Under the pieces are notes generated by a model. The model did no database searches. It saw nothing but the letters and a program-made list of their open reading frames with translations, and was not told where the DNA came from. Made by a program: the position numbers and the translations under genes. DNA of 64,000 nucleotides from Salinicoccus halitifaciens (GTDB lineage Bacteria > Bacillota > Bacilli > Staphylococcales > Salinicoccaceae), in the NCBI RefSeq assembly GCF_021026095.1, contig NZ_JAJNCU010000003.1, positions 372,001-436,000 on the forward strand, written 5' to 3'. Positions 7,947 through 16,864 of the stretch are shown piece after piece (the stretch's first letter is position 1; each line of letters starts with the position of its first letter).

Positions 7947-10014
7947 TTCAAAGAAACAGCAGGAAGAACAGAAAAACCTGGAACGGGAAAATGAGAGAAT
8001 AGAAGAAAAAATGGCCGGGGGAGAAGAACTTTCCCAGGAAGAACAGGCTAAACTGATGGAAAAATATGATGCGGAATCCAACACGAGGAATCTCACCGGT
8101 ATCATTGGAAAAATTGTCTTTATCATACTTATCGCATTTTCAGTATTCCAGATCTATACGGGAATGTTCGGACAATATACAGCTTATGTACAGCGTACAG
8201 TCCACCTGGGCTTCGCCCTTGTCCTGATATTCATGCTGTTCCCGGCAAGAAGGGGCGGCCCTAAGGGGAAGGTTGCCTGGTACGATTACATCCTTGTAAT
8301 ATTATCGATAATAGTTTGTGGATACTGGCCGGTATATTACGATACCATCGTGCAGCAGCTTGGAGGCGCGACCGAAGCCCAACTCGTCATCGGAAGCATA
8401 GCCATCCTGCTTGTACTGGAAGGTTCGAGAAGGGCTGTCGGCCTGCCTATCGTCATCGTGGCAGCCGCGTTCCTCATTTATGCATATTTCGGACCGTATA
8501 TGCCGGGGGCTCTAGCCCACAGAGGGCTCAGCCTGAACCAGCTGGTCACGTCGATGTTCTTCACCACAGAAGGTATCCTCGGTACGCCGCTTGCGGTATC
8601 TTCAACTTATATTTTCCTGTTCCTTCTGTTTGGTGCCTTCCTCGTCCAGACGGGGGTCGGGTCATATTTCAACGATCTTGCTCTGGCCATTGCCGGAAAA
8701 AGGACCGGCGGGCCGGCAAAAGTGGCGATTTTCTCCAGTGCCCTGAATGGTACGATTTCAGGAAGCTCTGTTGCCAACACGGTGACCACAGGCTCTTACA
8801 CGATTCCAATGATGAAGAGGCTAGGCTACCATAAAAACTTTGCCGGGGCCGTAGAGGCAGCTTCCTCCACCGGGGGCCAGCTTATGCCGCCGATCATGGG
8901 AGCAGCAGCGTTCCTGATGATCGAGTTTGCCGGTGAGAGCTACTGGGACATCGCGAAAGCTGCAACCATCCCTGCCCTTCTATACTTCACCGGTATATGG
9001 ATAGTGACCCATTTCGAAGCCAAACGGATCGGCCTCCTCGGCCTGCCGGAGGATCAGCTTCCGCCTAAAAAGGAAGTATTGAAGAAGATACATCTGCTTC
9101 TGCCGATTGTAGCCATCGTCTGGCTGCTCTTCCAGGGGTTCAGTATTGAAAGGACGGCACTCTACGGTATCGCGATCACGATACTCGTCAGTCTCTTCCG
9201 TAAAGATACAAGAATCACTCCCGGCAGATTCATCATCGCCCTTACATCAGGTGCGCGTACAGCACTAGGAGTGGCCGCAGCCACTGCCTGTGCAGGCATC
9301 ATCGTCGGTGTTGTGACGAGGACCGGACTCGGATTGAAATTCGGGAATATGCTGGTCGATATCGCGGGTACACTTGCGTTCAATGTTGAGATGCAATTGA
9401 TCTTGACACTTGTGTTCACGATGATCGCATCCATCATCCTTGGTATGGGATCACCGACGACGGCCAACTACATCATCACTTCGACGATTGCACTGCCTGC
9501 GATTCTGGCACTGAATGACCAGTTGGATGTCGCAGTGCCGGTGCTTGCAGCGCATATGTTCGTATTCTACTTCGGTATCGTTGCAGACATCACCCCGCCG
9601 GTGGCCCTTGCCGCTTTCGCCGCAACGGGTATTTCCGGAGGGGAACCGATGCGGACTGGAGGGAATGCGGTCAAGCTTGCAATAGCCGCATTCATCATAC
9701 CTTACATGTTCGTACTCCAGCCGCAGATATTAATGATTGATACCACCTTTGGCGAAGTGGCTTTCATTACCCTTACGGCATTGATGGGGATGAATGCAAT
9801 AGGTGCCAGTATGGTCGGCTACTGGTACAGGAAGATTCCTTGGTATGTCAGGATCATCGCTTTCCTGACGGGAATTTTCCTTATGTATCCGGGACTGCCT
9901 TCCGATGTCATCGGCATTCCTATATTCGTCCTGTTGATCGTTCTGCAGTTCGTCATCAAAGGCGGGCCGACGTTCGGTAAAAATAAAAAAGAACAGGCTG
10001 CCAGCCAGTCATGA
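7939..10014 (+). CDS. TRAP transporter fused QM (4TM-12TM) permease (locus 1)
   Basis: The 691-aa membrane protein begins with a charged, Glu-rich cytoplasmic tail (about 60 residues) and then the fused DctQ-like and DctM-like regions of TAXI systems. Typical pieces are GGPAKVAIFSSALNGTISGSSVANTVTTG, ASSTGGQLMPPIMGAAAF, ILGMGSPTTANYII and ADITPPVALAAFAATGISGG. It moves the receptor-bound substrate inward, probably with sodium. The start overlaps the DUF1850 stop and a strong terminator follows the gene, so the operon is receptor, DUF1850, permease. It is related to, but not a copy of, the permease at 14400-16388. Confidence 0.93.
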   Translation: MSDSKKQQEEQKNLERENERIEEKMAGGEELSQEEQAKLMEKYDAESNTRNLTGIIGKIVFIILIAFSVFQIYTGMFGQYTAYVQRTVHLGFALVLIFMLFPARRGGPKGKVAWYDYILVILSIIVCGYWPVYYDTIVQQLGGATEAQLVIGSIAILLVLEGSRRAVGLPIVIVAAAFLIYAYFGPYMPGALAHRGLSLNQLVTSMFFTTEGILGTPLAVSSTYIFLFLLFGAFLVQTGVGSYFNDLALAIAGKRTGGPAKVAIFSSALNGTISGSSVANTVTTGSYTIPMMKRLGYHKNFAGAVEAASSTGGQLMPPIMGAAAFLMIEFAGESYWDIAKAATIPALLYFTGIWIVTHFEAKRIGLLGLPEDQLPPKKEVLKKIHLLLPIVAIVWLLFQGFSIERTALYGIAITILVSLFRKDTRITPGRFIIALTSGARTALGVAAATACAGIIVGVVTRTGLGLKFGNMLVDIAGTLAFNVEMQLILTLVFTMIASIILGMGSPTTANYIITSTIALPAILALNDQLDVAVPVLAAHMFVFYFGIVADITPPVALAAFAATGISGGEPMRTGGNAVKLAIAAFIIPYMFVLQPQILMIDTTFGEVAFITLTALMGMNAIGASMVGYWYRKIPWYVRIIAFLTGIFLMYPGLPSDVIGIPIFVLLIVLQFVIKGGPTFGKNKKEQAASQS

Positions 10015-10030
10015 CAAGAAACTTTTAAAA

Positions 10031-10074
10031 TCTCCCATGTTCAAGCGGGTCCATGCTTGAGCATGGGATTTTTA
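10031..10074 (+). terminator. Terminator of TAXI operon 1
   Basis: CCCATG-T-TCAAGC pairs with GCTTGA-G-CATGGG across an 8-nt loop and is followed by ATTTTTAA. Confidence 0.8.
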
Positions 10075-10183
10075 ATGGAGAAATTGATAAGAGAAAACCC
10101 ATATGATACACTTATCCATAAGGTGTAATATTTCATAATCAAGGGAAGGATTTTGATGAATAAGAATATGAAAGGAGCCGTGT

Positions 10184-10609
10184 ATGATGGAAAAGTCATT
10201 GTATGAACGTTTAGGCGGCATTTACAACATTGCAGCAGTGGTGGAACATTTTGCGGAGGGACTGGCGAAAGACCCCGTTGCGGGGGAACAGTCCGATAAC
10301 CCTTTCCTCAAAGACTGGTACAGTAACAGAAGGTGGCGTGAGCCCGGCTTTAAAGTGCTGACGACCTTGTGGGTCTGTGAAAAAGCGGGCGGCCCGTATC
10401 ATTACGTGAGCACAGAACCGAACGATGATTCCCTTGATCTGGAACCGACACACTATGATATGAAACTGACTGAAGAAGAATTTGACGCAGCAGGCAAAGT
10501 CCTCGCCGATACGCTCGATCACTTCAATGTGCCTGAAACAGAAAAAAATGAAGTGCTGGAGGCTTTTGCGGCACATAAAGAAGAAGTCATCAGCGGTACG
10601 ATCAAATGA
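10184..10609 (+). CDS. Group I truncated hemoglobin-like protein
   Basis: The 141-aa protein matches bacterial truncated globins: SLYERLGG at the N-terminus, a GG-x-Y segment in the middle (AGGPYHY, about residues 68-74), and the proximal-helix pattern THYDMKLTEEEFD, where His90 is the likely heme ligand. Such proteins bind oxygen or nitric oxide and often detoxify NO in the cytoplasm. Two adjacent ATGs (10184 and 10187) follow AAAGGAG; either may start translation. A globin beside an organic-acid transporter has no obvious link, and it has its own terminator, so it is probably a single-gene unit. Confidence 0.8.
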   Translation: MMEKSLYERLGGIYNIAAVVEHFAEGLAKDPVAGEQSDNPFLKDWYSNRRWREPGFKVLTTLWVCEKAGGPYHYVSTEPNDDSLDLEPTHYDMKLTEEEFDAAGKVLADTLDHFNVPETEKNEVLEAFAAHKEEVISGTIK

Positions 10610-10624
10610 TGCAAAACATAAAGG

Positions 10625-10666
10625 AACACTTCCCCTGTCGGTCTGAATCCGGGAAGTGTTTCTTTT
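10625..10666 (+). terminator. Terminator behind the globin gene
   Basis: AACACTTCCC and GGGAAGTGTT form a perfect 10-bp stem with a 16-nt loop, followed by TCTTTT. Confidence 0.8.
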
Positions 10667-10772
10667 ATGATAGCCCAGTAAATTTTTGGTGATTTTCACC
10701 CATTATTCATGAAAATTTAATCATGGCGAAGTATAATGCAGTGATACATAAATTATGACAGCAGGTGAAGAA

Positions 10773-12035
10773 ATGGCTGAAATTACACTCAATAAAAATA
10801 AATTGATGATAGATGAACTGATAGATATTAAGGTAATGACTTCGGAACCGGGGCAGCAGGTCAAAATAAGCATGGAACTTGCAGATGAGGAAGGTAAAAT
10901 GTTCCGTTCCTGTGCCGAATTCATATCTGATCAGAGCGGCAGAATAGATCTGGACACCGCTAAACCGCTCAACGGCACATATGAGCATGCAGACGGCACC
11001 GGACTGTTCTGGTCGATGGTCAGAAAAGACACAAAGCAGGATGACTACTTTATTAAAAAAACGGATGAAGATATGGAAGCGACGATTTATGTCACCGGCG
11101 ATGAGGAAATACTGGCTGCAGAAAAAGTGATGCTGCAGTTTAAAGGTGAAAGGGTTGTAGCACTCGAGATAGAACACCCTGAACTGAAGGGTAATCTGTA
11201 TGCTCCGGCGGAGGAAGGCACTTATCCGTCCGTCATGATACTCGGCGGATCGGATGGCGGCAACACTGCCCATGCCGCAGCTTATCTCGCAGGTAAAGGC
11301 TATCTGGTCCTCTCCCTGTCCTACTTCAATGATGAAGGGTTAAATGAACATTTGGAAAACGTCGATCTAAATTACTTTAAGCAAGCTTCCGGGTATCTAT
11401 CAAATCATGAAAAAAGCGATGGCAAAGTAAATCTGATCGGCTACTCCAAAGGTGCAGAGCTTGCGTTGCTGCTTGGAGAGACATTCAATTCATATCAGAC
11501 CATCATTGCAGGAGCAGGTTCGAACTATGTCACTTCAGGTATGAAAGGCGGTATTTTCGCCCCGGTAACCGGCTGGACGCATGACGGTGAAGCACTGCCC
11601 TATTTGAAAATGAAATTCCCGGTCAGTTTCATGTTCTCCACCATCAAAAACTATATTAAGAAGCGTCCGTTCTATTTCCTGGATGTATGGAAGAAATCCC
11701 TGAAGCGGAAAAAAGCAGCTGATCATAAAATCGATGTAACGGGAATCGATGCACCGCTGCTCATTATTTCAGGCGGCGAGGATAAGCTGTGGCCTTCAAC
11801 ATCTTTCAGCGGTGAAATAAAAAAGGAAAGGAACAATAAGGCCGATCGATACCTGGATTATCCCGGTGCAGGCCACTTCATCTCTTTTCCATACAGCTTT
11901 AACCAGATGCCTGCCAATGTCCTGATGAATGTGGATGGGATGATTATAGATTTCGGGGGCACCAAGCGGGAGAATGCATATGCAGCGGAAGAATCCCTGG
12001 AAGAGATTCTGGAGTTCCTGAATCGGAATAATTAA
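10773..12035 (+). CDS. BAAT-type acyl-CoA thioesterase / alpha-beta hydrolase
   Basis: The 420-aa protein has an N-terminal beta-sandwich like the acyl-CoA thioesterase/BAAT domain (to about residue 130) and a C-terminal alpha/beta hydrolase. The nucleophile elbow is GYSKGAE (Ser near residue 226), an acidic residue is in GGEDKLWP and the histidine in GAGHFISFP. Relatives hydrolyse acyl-CoA or transfer acyl groups to amino acids; the natural substrate cannot be told. The ATG at 10773 has AGGTG at good distance, while that at 10755 has none. A TATAAT about 35 nt upstream may be its -10 box. Confidence 0.8.
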   Translation: MAEITLNKNKLMIDELIDIKVMTSEPGQQVKISMELADEEGKMFRSCAEFISDQSGRIDLDTAKPLNGTYEHADGTGLFWSMVRKDTKQDDYFIKKTDEDMEATIYVTGDEEILAAEKVMLQFKGERVVALEIEHPELKGNLYAPAEEGTYPSVMILGGSDGGNTAHAAAYLAGKGYLVLSLSYFNDEGLNEHLENVDLNYFKQASGYLSNHEKSDGKVNLIGYSKGAELALLLGETFNSYQTIIAGAGSNYVTSGMKGGIFAPVTGWTHDGEALPYLKMKFPVSFMFSTIKNYIKKRPFYFLDVWKKSLKRKKAADHKIDVTGIDAPLLIISGGEDKLWPSTSFSGEIKKERNNKADRYLDYPGAGHFISFPYSFNQMPANVLMNVDGMIIDFGGTKRENAYAAEESLEEILEFLNRNN

Positions 12036-12039
12036 AAGT

Positions 12040-12078
12040 AACAGTGATTTCATTTGATATTGAAATCACTGTTTTTTA
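12040..12078 (+). terminator. Terminator behind the BAAT-type hydrolase
   Basis: ACAGTGATTTCA pairs with TGAAATCACTGT across a short loop and is followed by TTTTTT. Confidence 0.85.
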
Positions 12079-12175
12079 AACTTTTGTCCGGACTCGGCAT
12101 AGGAAGGATATTTCCCGGGTAATTATCATTAGGTACATATTGTCAGTATTATTGATCGAAAAGAGGAGGGATACC

Positions 12176-12784
12176 ATGACATCACTTCCCCGTATAGGTA
12201 AGCCGGCAGCGAATGCATTAAAGAATATCGGTGTCACAAATCTGGAGCAGCTCACCCGTGTGGATAAGGAAAGTTTATCCCGCATCCATGGCATCGGCCC
12301 GAAAGCCATCAGTACATTGGAGAACGAATTGGAAAGAGAAGACCTTGCGTTCAGAAAGCATGAACCACTCCCCTTCACTCCAGGTTTCATCGTCTTCGGC
12401 AGTCTGGACTGCAACAACGCACCGAAGAGGGAAATCATCAGGGACTTTGCGATTTCTTATGTGGAAGGAAATAAATATGGTTTTGTGATGACCTGTGATG
12501 AAGACATGAGTCTTAACATACTCCCTGATAAGGAATTACAGGGGATGGAAGAAATTCATCAGCACCTCCTAAAGAAGAGGCACGATATAAGAATGATGGA
12601 TTTGAAATCAATCATCATCCATGGTAAAGAAGGCGCTGCCTACGGTTCAGCTGTAACAATAAAAGGTGAAAGCATTGAATTGGCATGGTTCCTCGAGTTC
12701 AACAGCCATAAGAAAAATGCCTTGATTCAAAAGGTCACCTTCTTTGAAGTCAGACAACAGCTTAATCAATCTCTTCATAACTGA
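12176..12784 (+). CDS. Helix-hairpin-helix protein with NTF2-like C-terminus
   Basis: The 202-aa protein starts with a helix-hairpin-helix pair (LPRIGKPAANALKNIGVTNLEQL...SRIHGIGPKAISTLENEL, residues about 4-48), a fold that binds DNA backbone without sequence preference. After a linker, residues about 80-195 look like an NTF2/SnoaL-type alpha+beta cone (FAISYVEGNKYGFVM...AWFLEFNSHKKNALIQKVTFFE). The start follows AGAGGAGGG. Proteins of this layout exist in other Bacillota but have no established role. It seems to be a lone gene; no clear terminator follows. Confidence 0.6.
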   Translation: MTSLPRIGKPAANALKNIGVTNLEQLTRVDKESLSRIHGIGPKAISTLENELEREDLAFRKHEPLPFTPGFIVFGSLDCNNAPKREIIRDFAISYVEGNKYGFVMTCDEDMSLNILPDKELQGMEEIHQHLLKKRHDIRMMDLKSIIIHGKEGAAYGSAVTIKGESIELAWFLEFNSHKKNALIQKVTFFEVRQQLNQSLHN

Positions 12785-12951
12785 TTTTATATGCGTTATT
12801 TCAGTGTTATAGAAAATCTTTGAAGCCCGTCATTATGCGTTTTCAGAGGTAATGCATAGCGTTACAGGAAAGGGCGCATGGGATTAGGATGACACTTCAG
12901 AAAAAGGGGTAACGTATCAATAAAAGAAAATATATTAAGGAGCTGGTTTTA

Positions 12952-13707
12952 GTGTTTGATTTGACGGACAATATTGCAATGGTTACAGGCGGTGCGAACG
13001 GAATCGGTAAAGGAATCGCGGAAACTCTGACTAAAGCCGGAGCAAAAGTGATGATTTGTGATATTGATGAGGAAGCAGGTGAGAAAACGGCAGAAGTAAT
13101 CGATGGTGAATTTTTCAGGCTGGATGTAACAGACCCAGGTAACGCAGAACGAGTTGTCGAAGAAATACTAGAAAAATACGACAAGATCGATATACTCGCT
13201 GCCAACACTGGCATTTATCCTGAAGTCATGATTGAAGACATGACGGAAGAGGACTGGGATAAAATACAGAACATCAACTTGAAGGGGCTCTTTTTCACGG
13301 CAAAACCTGTATTGAAAGCGATGAAGGAACAAAATTATGGAAGGTTAATTCTAACCTCATCCATTACAGGAGATATCACAGGCTACCCCGGAGGCTCGAT
13401 TTATGGTGCAACAAAAGCCGGGATATTAGGATATATGAGAAATGCAGCGATGGAGTATGCTAAATATGGCGTGACGGTCAATGCAGTACAACCGGGTATG
13501 GTTGGTACAGAAACATTGAAGAAGGAACTGGGTGTTTTATATGACAAAGGGGCGGAATCGGTGCCTCTGAAGAGGCTTGGCAAACCGGAAGATATCGGTG
13601 CAGCCGTTGCTTTCTTCGCTTCGAAGGAAGCTGGATATATCACAGCCCAGTCGCTGGTGGTGGATGGTGGCCAGATTGTACCTGAGACACCTGATGTCCT
13701 GGATTAA
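12952..13707 (+). CDS. Short-chain dehydrogenase/reductase (UcpA-like)
   Basis: The 251-aa enzyme has the classical SDR layout: nucleotide-binding TGGANGIGKG near residue 13, the variant AANTG instead of NNAG, the catalytic Ser in LTSSITG, and the YGATK catalytic Tyr/Lys pair, with the C-terminal GGQIV. The acidic residue after the second strand (CDIDEE) favours NAD(H). The start is GTG at 12952, supported by AAGGAG eight nt upstream. Substrate is unknown. The gene stands alone between the HhH protein and the DUF378 protein, with no visible operon partner. Confidence 0.85.
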   Translation: MFDLTDNIAMVTGGANGIGKGIAETLTKAGAKVMICDIDEEAGEKTAEVIDGEFFRLDVTDPGNAERVVEEILEKYDKIDILAANTGIYPEVMIEDMTEEDWDKIQNINLKGLFFTAKPVLKAMKEQNYGRLILTSSITGDITGYPGGSIYGATKAGILGYMRNAAMEYAKYGVTVNAVQPGMVGTETLKKELGVLYDKGAESVPLKRLGKPEDIGAAVAFFASKEAGYITAQSLVVDGGQIVPETPDVLD

Positions 13708-13905
13708 AATATGAAGCACACTCCACAAGTAGATGGCTGAGAAAACATATATAATCAGCACTAATATTGGTGTGCCGCAAGGTATTTTCTCTAAGGTCCT
13801 CTGCCAATTCGATGAGATGCTTTCACTAAATCTATGTATTTTACGTTTATATCAATTCAGGGAGGGAACAAGTGGACTAGTACAAATTTATTAAGGAGGA
13901 ACATC

Positions 13906-14289
13906 ATGAAAGCATTAGACATGATTGCTTTGGCGCTTGTCATCATCGGTGGTTTGAACTGGCTGCTTGTCGGCTTGTTTGAATTTGATCTTGTTGCTTC
14001 GTTATTTGGAGGACAGGATGCCATTCTCTCCAAGATCGTTTACATCTTAGTAGGTCTTGCAGCGTTGTATTCACTTAAGTTCTTCAAGCATATTAATGAT
14101 CAGTATGAGGAACCACGTGCAGCGACTGCAACTGCCGGTACAGATTCATCAGCCCGCACTGACGGACGCGACGCTGAAGGCAGAGTTAAAGATCCGAATG
14201 TAAATGATTCAGTGAGCGGTACAGACAGAGCTGGAGACCCGAACAATCCGGACGATCCAAACAATCCAAGAAACCGTTCAGAAAGATAA
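13906..14289 (+). CDS. DUF378 membrane protein with polar tail
   Basis: The 127-aa protein begins with a DUF378 unit: two membrane helices around ALVIIGGLNWLLVGLFEFDLV and KIVYILVGLAALYSL (residues about 3-65). The last 55 residues are hydrophilic and low in complexity, ending in repeats of Asp/Pro/Asn (DPNNPDDPNNP) and Arg. The start at 13906 has AAGGAGG upstream. DUF378 proteins are common in Bacillota, often stress linked, with no known biochemical role; the disordered tail is unusual in length for the family, as far as I know. Confidence 0.75.
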   Translation: MKALDMIALALVIIGGLNWLLVGLFEFDLVASLFGGQDAILSKIVYILVGLAALYSLKFFKHINDQYEEPRAATATAGTDSSARTDGRDAEGRVKDPNVNDSVSGTDRAGDPNNPDDPNNPRNRSER

Positions 14290-14322
14290 CAGCAATTTAA
14301 ACGAAGTGATTTTAAAACACAT

Positions 14323-14369
14323 AAAAAAAGGATTAAGCTTTGGTTTCCCATCGCTTAATCCTTTTTTAT
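14323..14369. terminator. Bidirectional terminator between DUF378 gene and TAXI operon 2
   Basis: AAAAAAGGATTAAGC pairs with GCTTAATCCTTTTTT. A- and T-runs on both flanks let it work for both converging units. Confidence 0.85.
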
Positions 14370-14399
14370 TTACATATATATCTCTAAGTGAATCTCCAC

Positions 14400-16388
14400 T
14401 TATGATGTCGCTGGTGCATCCTGCCGCTTCCATTTCATATAGTTCAGCAGGAGTACAACGATTATGACCGCTATACCTGCAGCATCGGTGATCGGTTCCG
14501 GCACGACTGAAAGGAGCGCCGCAGCAATCAGGATGGCTCTGGATATCACATCGAGATGGGTCTTGAAGAAACCTTCGAGCCCTGCCGACAGTGCGGTCAA
14601 TCCTATGAGTGTCGTCAGGACGACCAGGGCGATATCAAAGAAGCCTGCGAGCGGGTATTCCCTCGCATTTGTGGCGAGCCCCTCCACATCGACCATGAGC
14701 AGTGCCGGTTCATAAATGAACAGGAACGGTATGAGGAAACCTGCTATGGACAGTTTCAGTGCCTGGAATCCGGTCTGCATCGGATCACCGCCCGAGACGC
14801 CCGCTCCGGCGAAGGCTGCGAGTGCCACTGGAGGTGTAACGTTTGCGAATATGCCGAAGTAGAATACAAACATATGTGCAAGCAGTATAGGTATGCCGAA
14901 TTCAGCGAGGGCAGGTGCTGCCATCGTTGCTGTGATGATATAGGCTGGAATCGACGGGAGCCCCATACCGAGCACCATTGATGCAATCATCGTGAAGAAC
15001 AGTGTCAGGAAGAGTGAACCTGCACCGATATTTGCGATTGCAGATGTCATCACTGCACCGAAGCCGGTCAATGAAACGACCCCGATGATGATGCCGACCA
15101 CAGCACAGGCGATCATGACGTTCAGCGCCTGCTGGGCACCGCTTGCCATCGCATCGAATATCTCCCGGACCGACATGCGTGTCGTCTTCCGGAGCGTAGC
15201 TACAATGATCGTGAGGAAAATCGTGTAGATCGCTGCTCTTGGGATTGGCATGTTCATGAAGAGCATGATGATCAGCCCTATAATCGGGATGAGCAGATGT
15301 CCCCTGTCTTTAAGGACTTCTTTGATCCTCGGCAGATCTGCCCGCGGGATGCCCTTCAGATCGCGTTTGCCCGCCCGGTAATGCACCTGCATGATCACTG
15401 CGAAGTAATACAGGATCGCAGGCAGGACGGCCGCAAGTGCGATCACACCGTAGTTGATCCCTGTCGTCTCTGCCATGATGAAAGCGCTGGCCCCCATGAT
15501 TGGCGGCAGTATCTGCCCGCCGACGGAGGCACTCGCTTCCACCGCTCCGGCAAAGTTCCGGTGGTATCCCACCTTTTTCATAAGGGGGATCGTAAATGCG
15601 CCGGTGCTGACCACGTTTGCGACGGCTGCACCGTTGATGCTCCCCATGAATCCGCTGGATACGACGGCCACTTTTGCAGGTCCGCCTTTATTCGCCCCGG
15701 CAAGGGCCATGGCAAGATCATTGAAGAACTGCCCCATACCCGACTTCTGGAGAAAAGCTCCAAATAGTATGAACAGGAAAATGAAGTTGACCGAGGCCGC
15801 GATTGCGGTGGAATATAAGCCCTCCGTACTCAAGTACAGCTGACCGAATATATCCCCGACGCTGTAAGGTCTGGTGAGCATCATATTTGGCAGGAAATCC
15901 ATATGGCTGAAGAATGGATACGCCAAAAATATGAGGGCGAGTATGGGAAGAATCAACCCGGTCACCCTTCTTGCCGCTTCAAGTATCAGTACAACTGCCA
16001 ATATCGCCACCGCAATATCCATATTGTTCGGTATACCGCCCCGTTCAGTGACGATGGCCTGGTATTCCGCCAGTATGTAGCCTGCAGTGAACAAACTCAA
16101 TCCCGCGAGAATCCAGTCGAACAAAGGCAGTTTTGTACGGTCCTGGCTTTTGAACATCGGATAGAGCATATAAATCAATGCGAGACCGACGGCAACGTGA
16201 ATGGAACGCTGCTGCAGTGCCGGCATCGGATTGAATACCATATAAAGATGGAATACTGAATATAATACTGCAATGATGGTGACGATCCAAAAAATGGTTT
16301 TACTGTTGAATTGTCTTGTGGTGGCATCTCTATCATATTTCTCCAGAACTTCCTGGGTATCAGGCGCCACCTGTGGCTCCTTTGTCAT
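14400..16388 (-). CDS. TRAP transporter fused QM permease (locus 2)
   Basis: The 662-aa polytopic protein repeats the layout of the permease of locus 1: short cytoplasmic N-terminus, DctQ-like four-helix region, then the DctM-like part with GGPAKVAVVSSGFMGSINGAAVANVV, ASVGGQILPPIMGASAF, VLGMGLPSIPAYII and ANVTPPVALAAFAGAGVSGG. The start at 16388 follows a run of seven G; the upstream ATG at 16412 lacks one. The two permeases clearly differ in sequence, so they probably serve different substrates. The start overlaps the DUF1850 stop codon by 4 nt. Confidence 0.93.
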   Translation of the reverse strand: MTKEPQVAPDTQEVLEKYDRDATTRQFNSKTIFWIVTIIAVLYSVFHLYMVFNPMPALQQRSIHVAVGLALIYMLYPMFKSQDRTKLPLFDWILAGLSLFTAGYILAEYQAIVTERGGIPNNMDIAVAILAVVLILEAARRVTGLILPILALIFLAYPFFSHMDFLPNMMLTRPYSVGDIFGQLYLSTEGLYSTAIAASVNFIFLFILFGAFLQKSGMGQFFNDLAMALAGANKGGPAKVAVVSSGFMGSINGAAVANVVSTGAFTIPLMKKVGYHRNFAGAVEASASVGGQILPPIMGASAFIMAETTGINYGVIALAAVLPAILYYFAVIMQVHYRAGKRDLKGIPRADLPRIKEVLKDRGHLLIPIIGLIIMLFMNMPIPRAAIYTIFLTIIVATLRKTTRMSVREIFDAMASGAQQALNVMIACAVVGIIIGVVSLTGFGAVMTSAIANIGAGSLFLTLFFTMIASMVLGMGLPSIPAYIITATMAAPALAEFGIPILLAHMFVFYFGIFANVTPPVALAAFAGAGVSGGDPMQTGFQALKLSIAGFLIPFLFIYEPALLMVDVEGLATNAREYPLAGFFDIALVVLTTLIGLTALSAGLEGFFKTHLDVISRAILIAAALLSVVPEPITDAAGIAVIIVVLLLNYMKWKRQDAPATS

Positions 16389-16864
16389 ATTAACCCCCCC
16401 TGTGAATTGCAAAATACTGATTTGTTGCCGATGCTGATATTTACCGAAGTGTTTGGTTCATACATTTCGTAAAGTAAATGCTCATGATTGCTCTGGACGA
16501 TCCTGGTCTTAACATTTTCGGAAACATTCACATTCAATTCAGGATAAGTGATGTTCACCGTAAATTCGACGAAGCCATCGTCTGTAATCTCAGGCGGCAC
16601 TTCTGAATCCGTCGGCACACCGGCCCCGAATGTTTTGAAGTAGGTCCTGGTGAGAAGAAGATCCTCACCTTCCACCTCATATACTTCATACCATTCTTCA
16701 TGTTCGATGGAATGGATCCAGTGCAGTTCGAATGTTTCCGGCTTCAGACACACCGGAGTGTAACCTTCCGCCTCGATGATCAGTGCAGATCTCGGCCAAA
16801 GGAAAAATAAGAGGAGCACTGTAATAATGCTCCCCGAGGCCACCCATAATTTCTTATTGCTCAT
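16385..16864 (-). CDS. DUF1850 membrane-anchored protein (TAXI locus 2)
   Basis: The 159-aa protein has an N-terminal anchor (LWVASGSIITVLLLFFLWP) and an outside domain with HWIHSIEHEEWYEVYEV, YFKTFGAGVPT and a His-containing NHEHLLYEM near the end. It shares with the locus 1 protein the His-Ser-Ile motif and a G-x-G-x-P segment, which suggests the conserved surface of DUF1850. Both ends overlap the neighbouring genes (11 nt with the receptor, 4 nt with the permease), so it must be translated with them. Function is unproven. Confidence 0.8.
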   Translation of the reverse strand: MSNKKLWVASGSIITVLLLFFLWPRSALIIEAEGYTPVCLKPETFELHWIHSIEHEEWYEVYEVEGEDLLLTRTYFKTFGAGVPTDSEVPPEITDDGFVEFTVNITYPELNVNVSENVKTRIVQSNHEHLLYEMYEPNTSVNISIGNKSVFCNSQGGLI

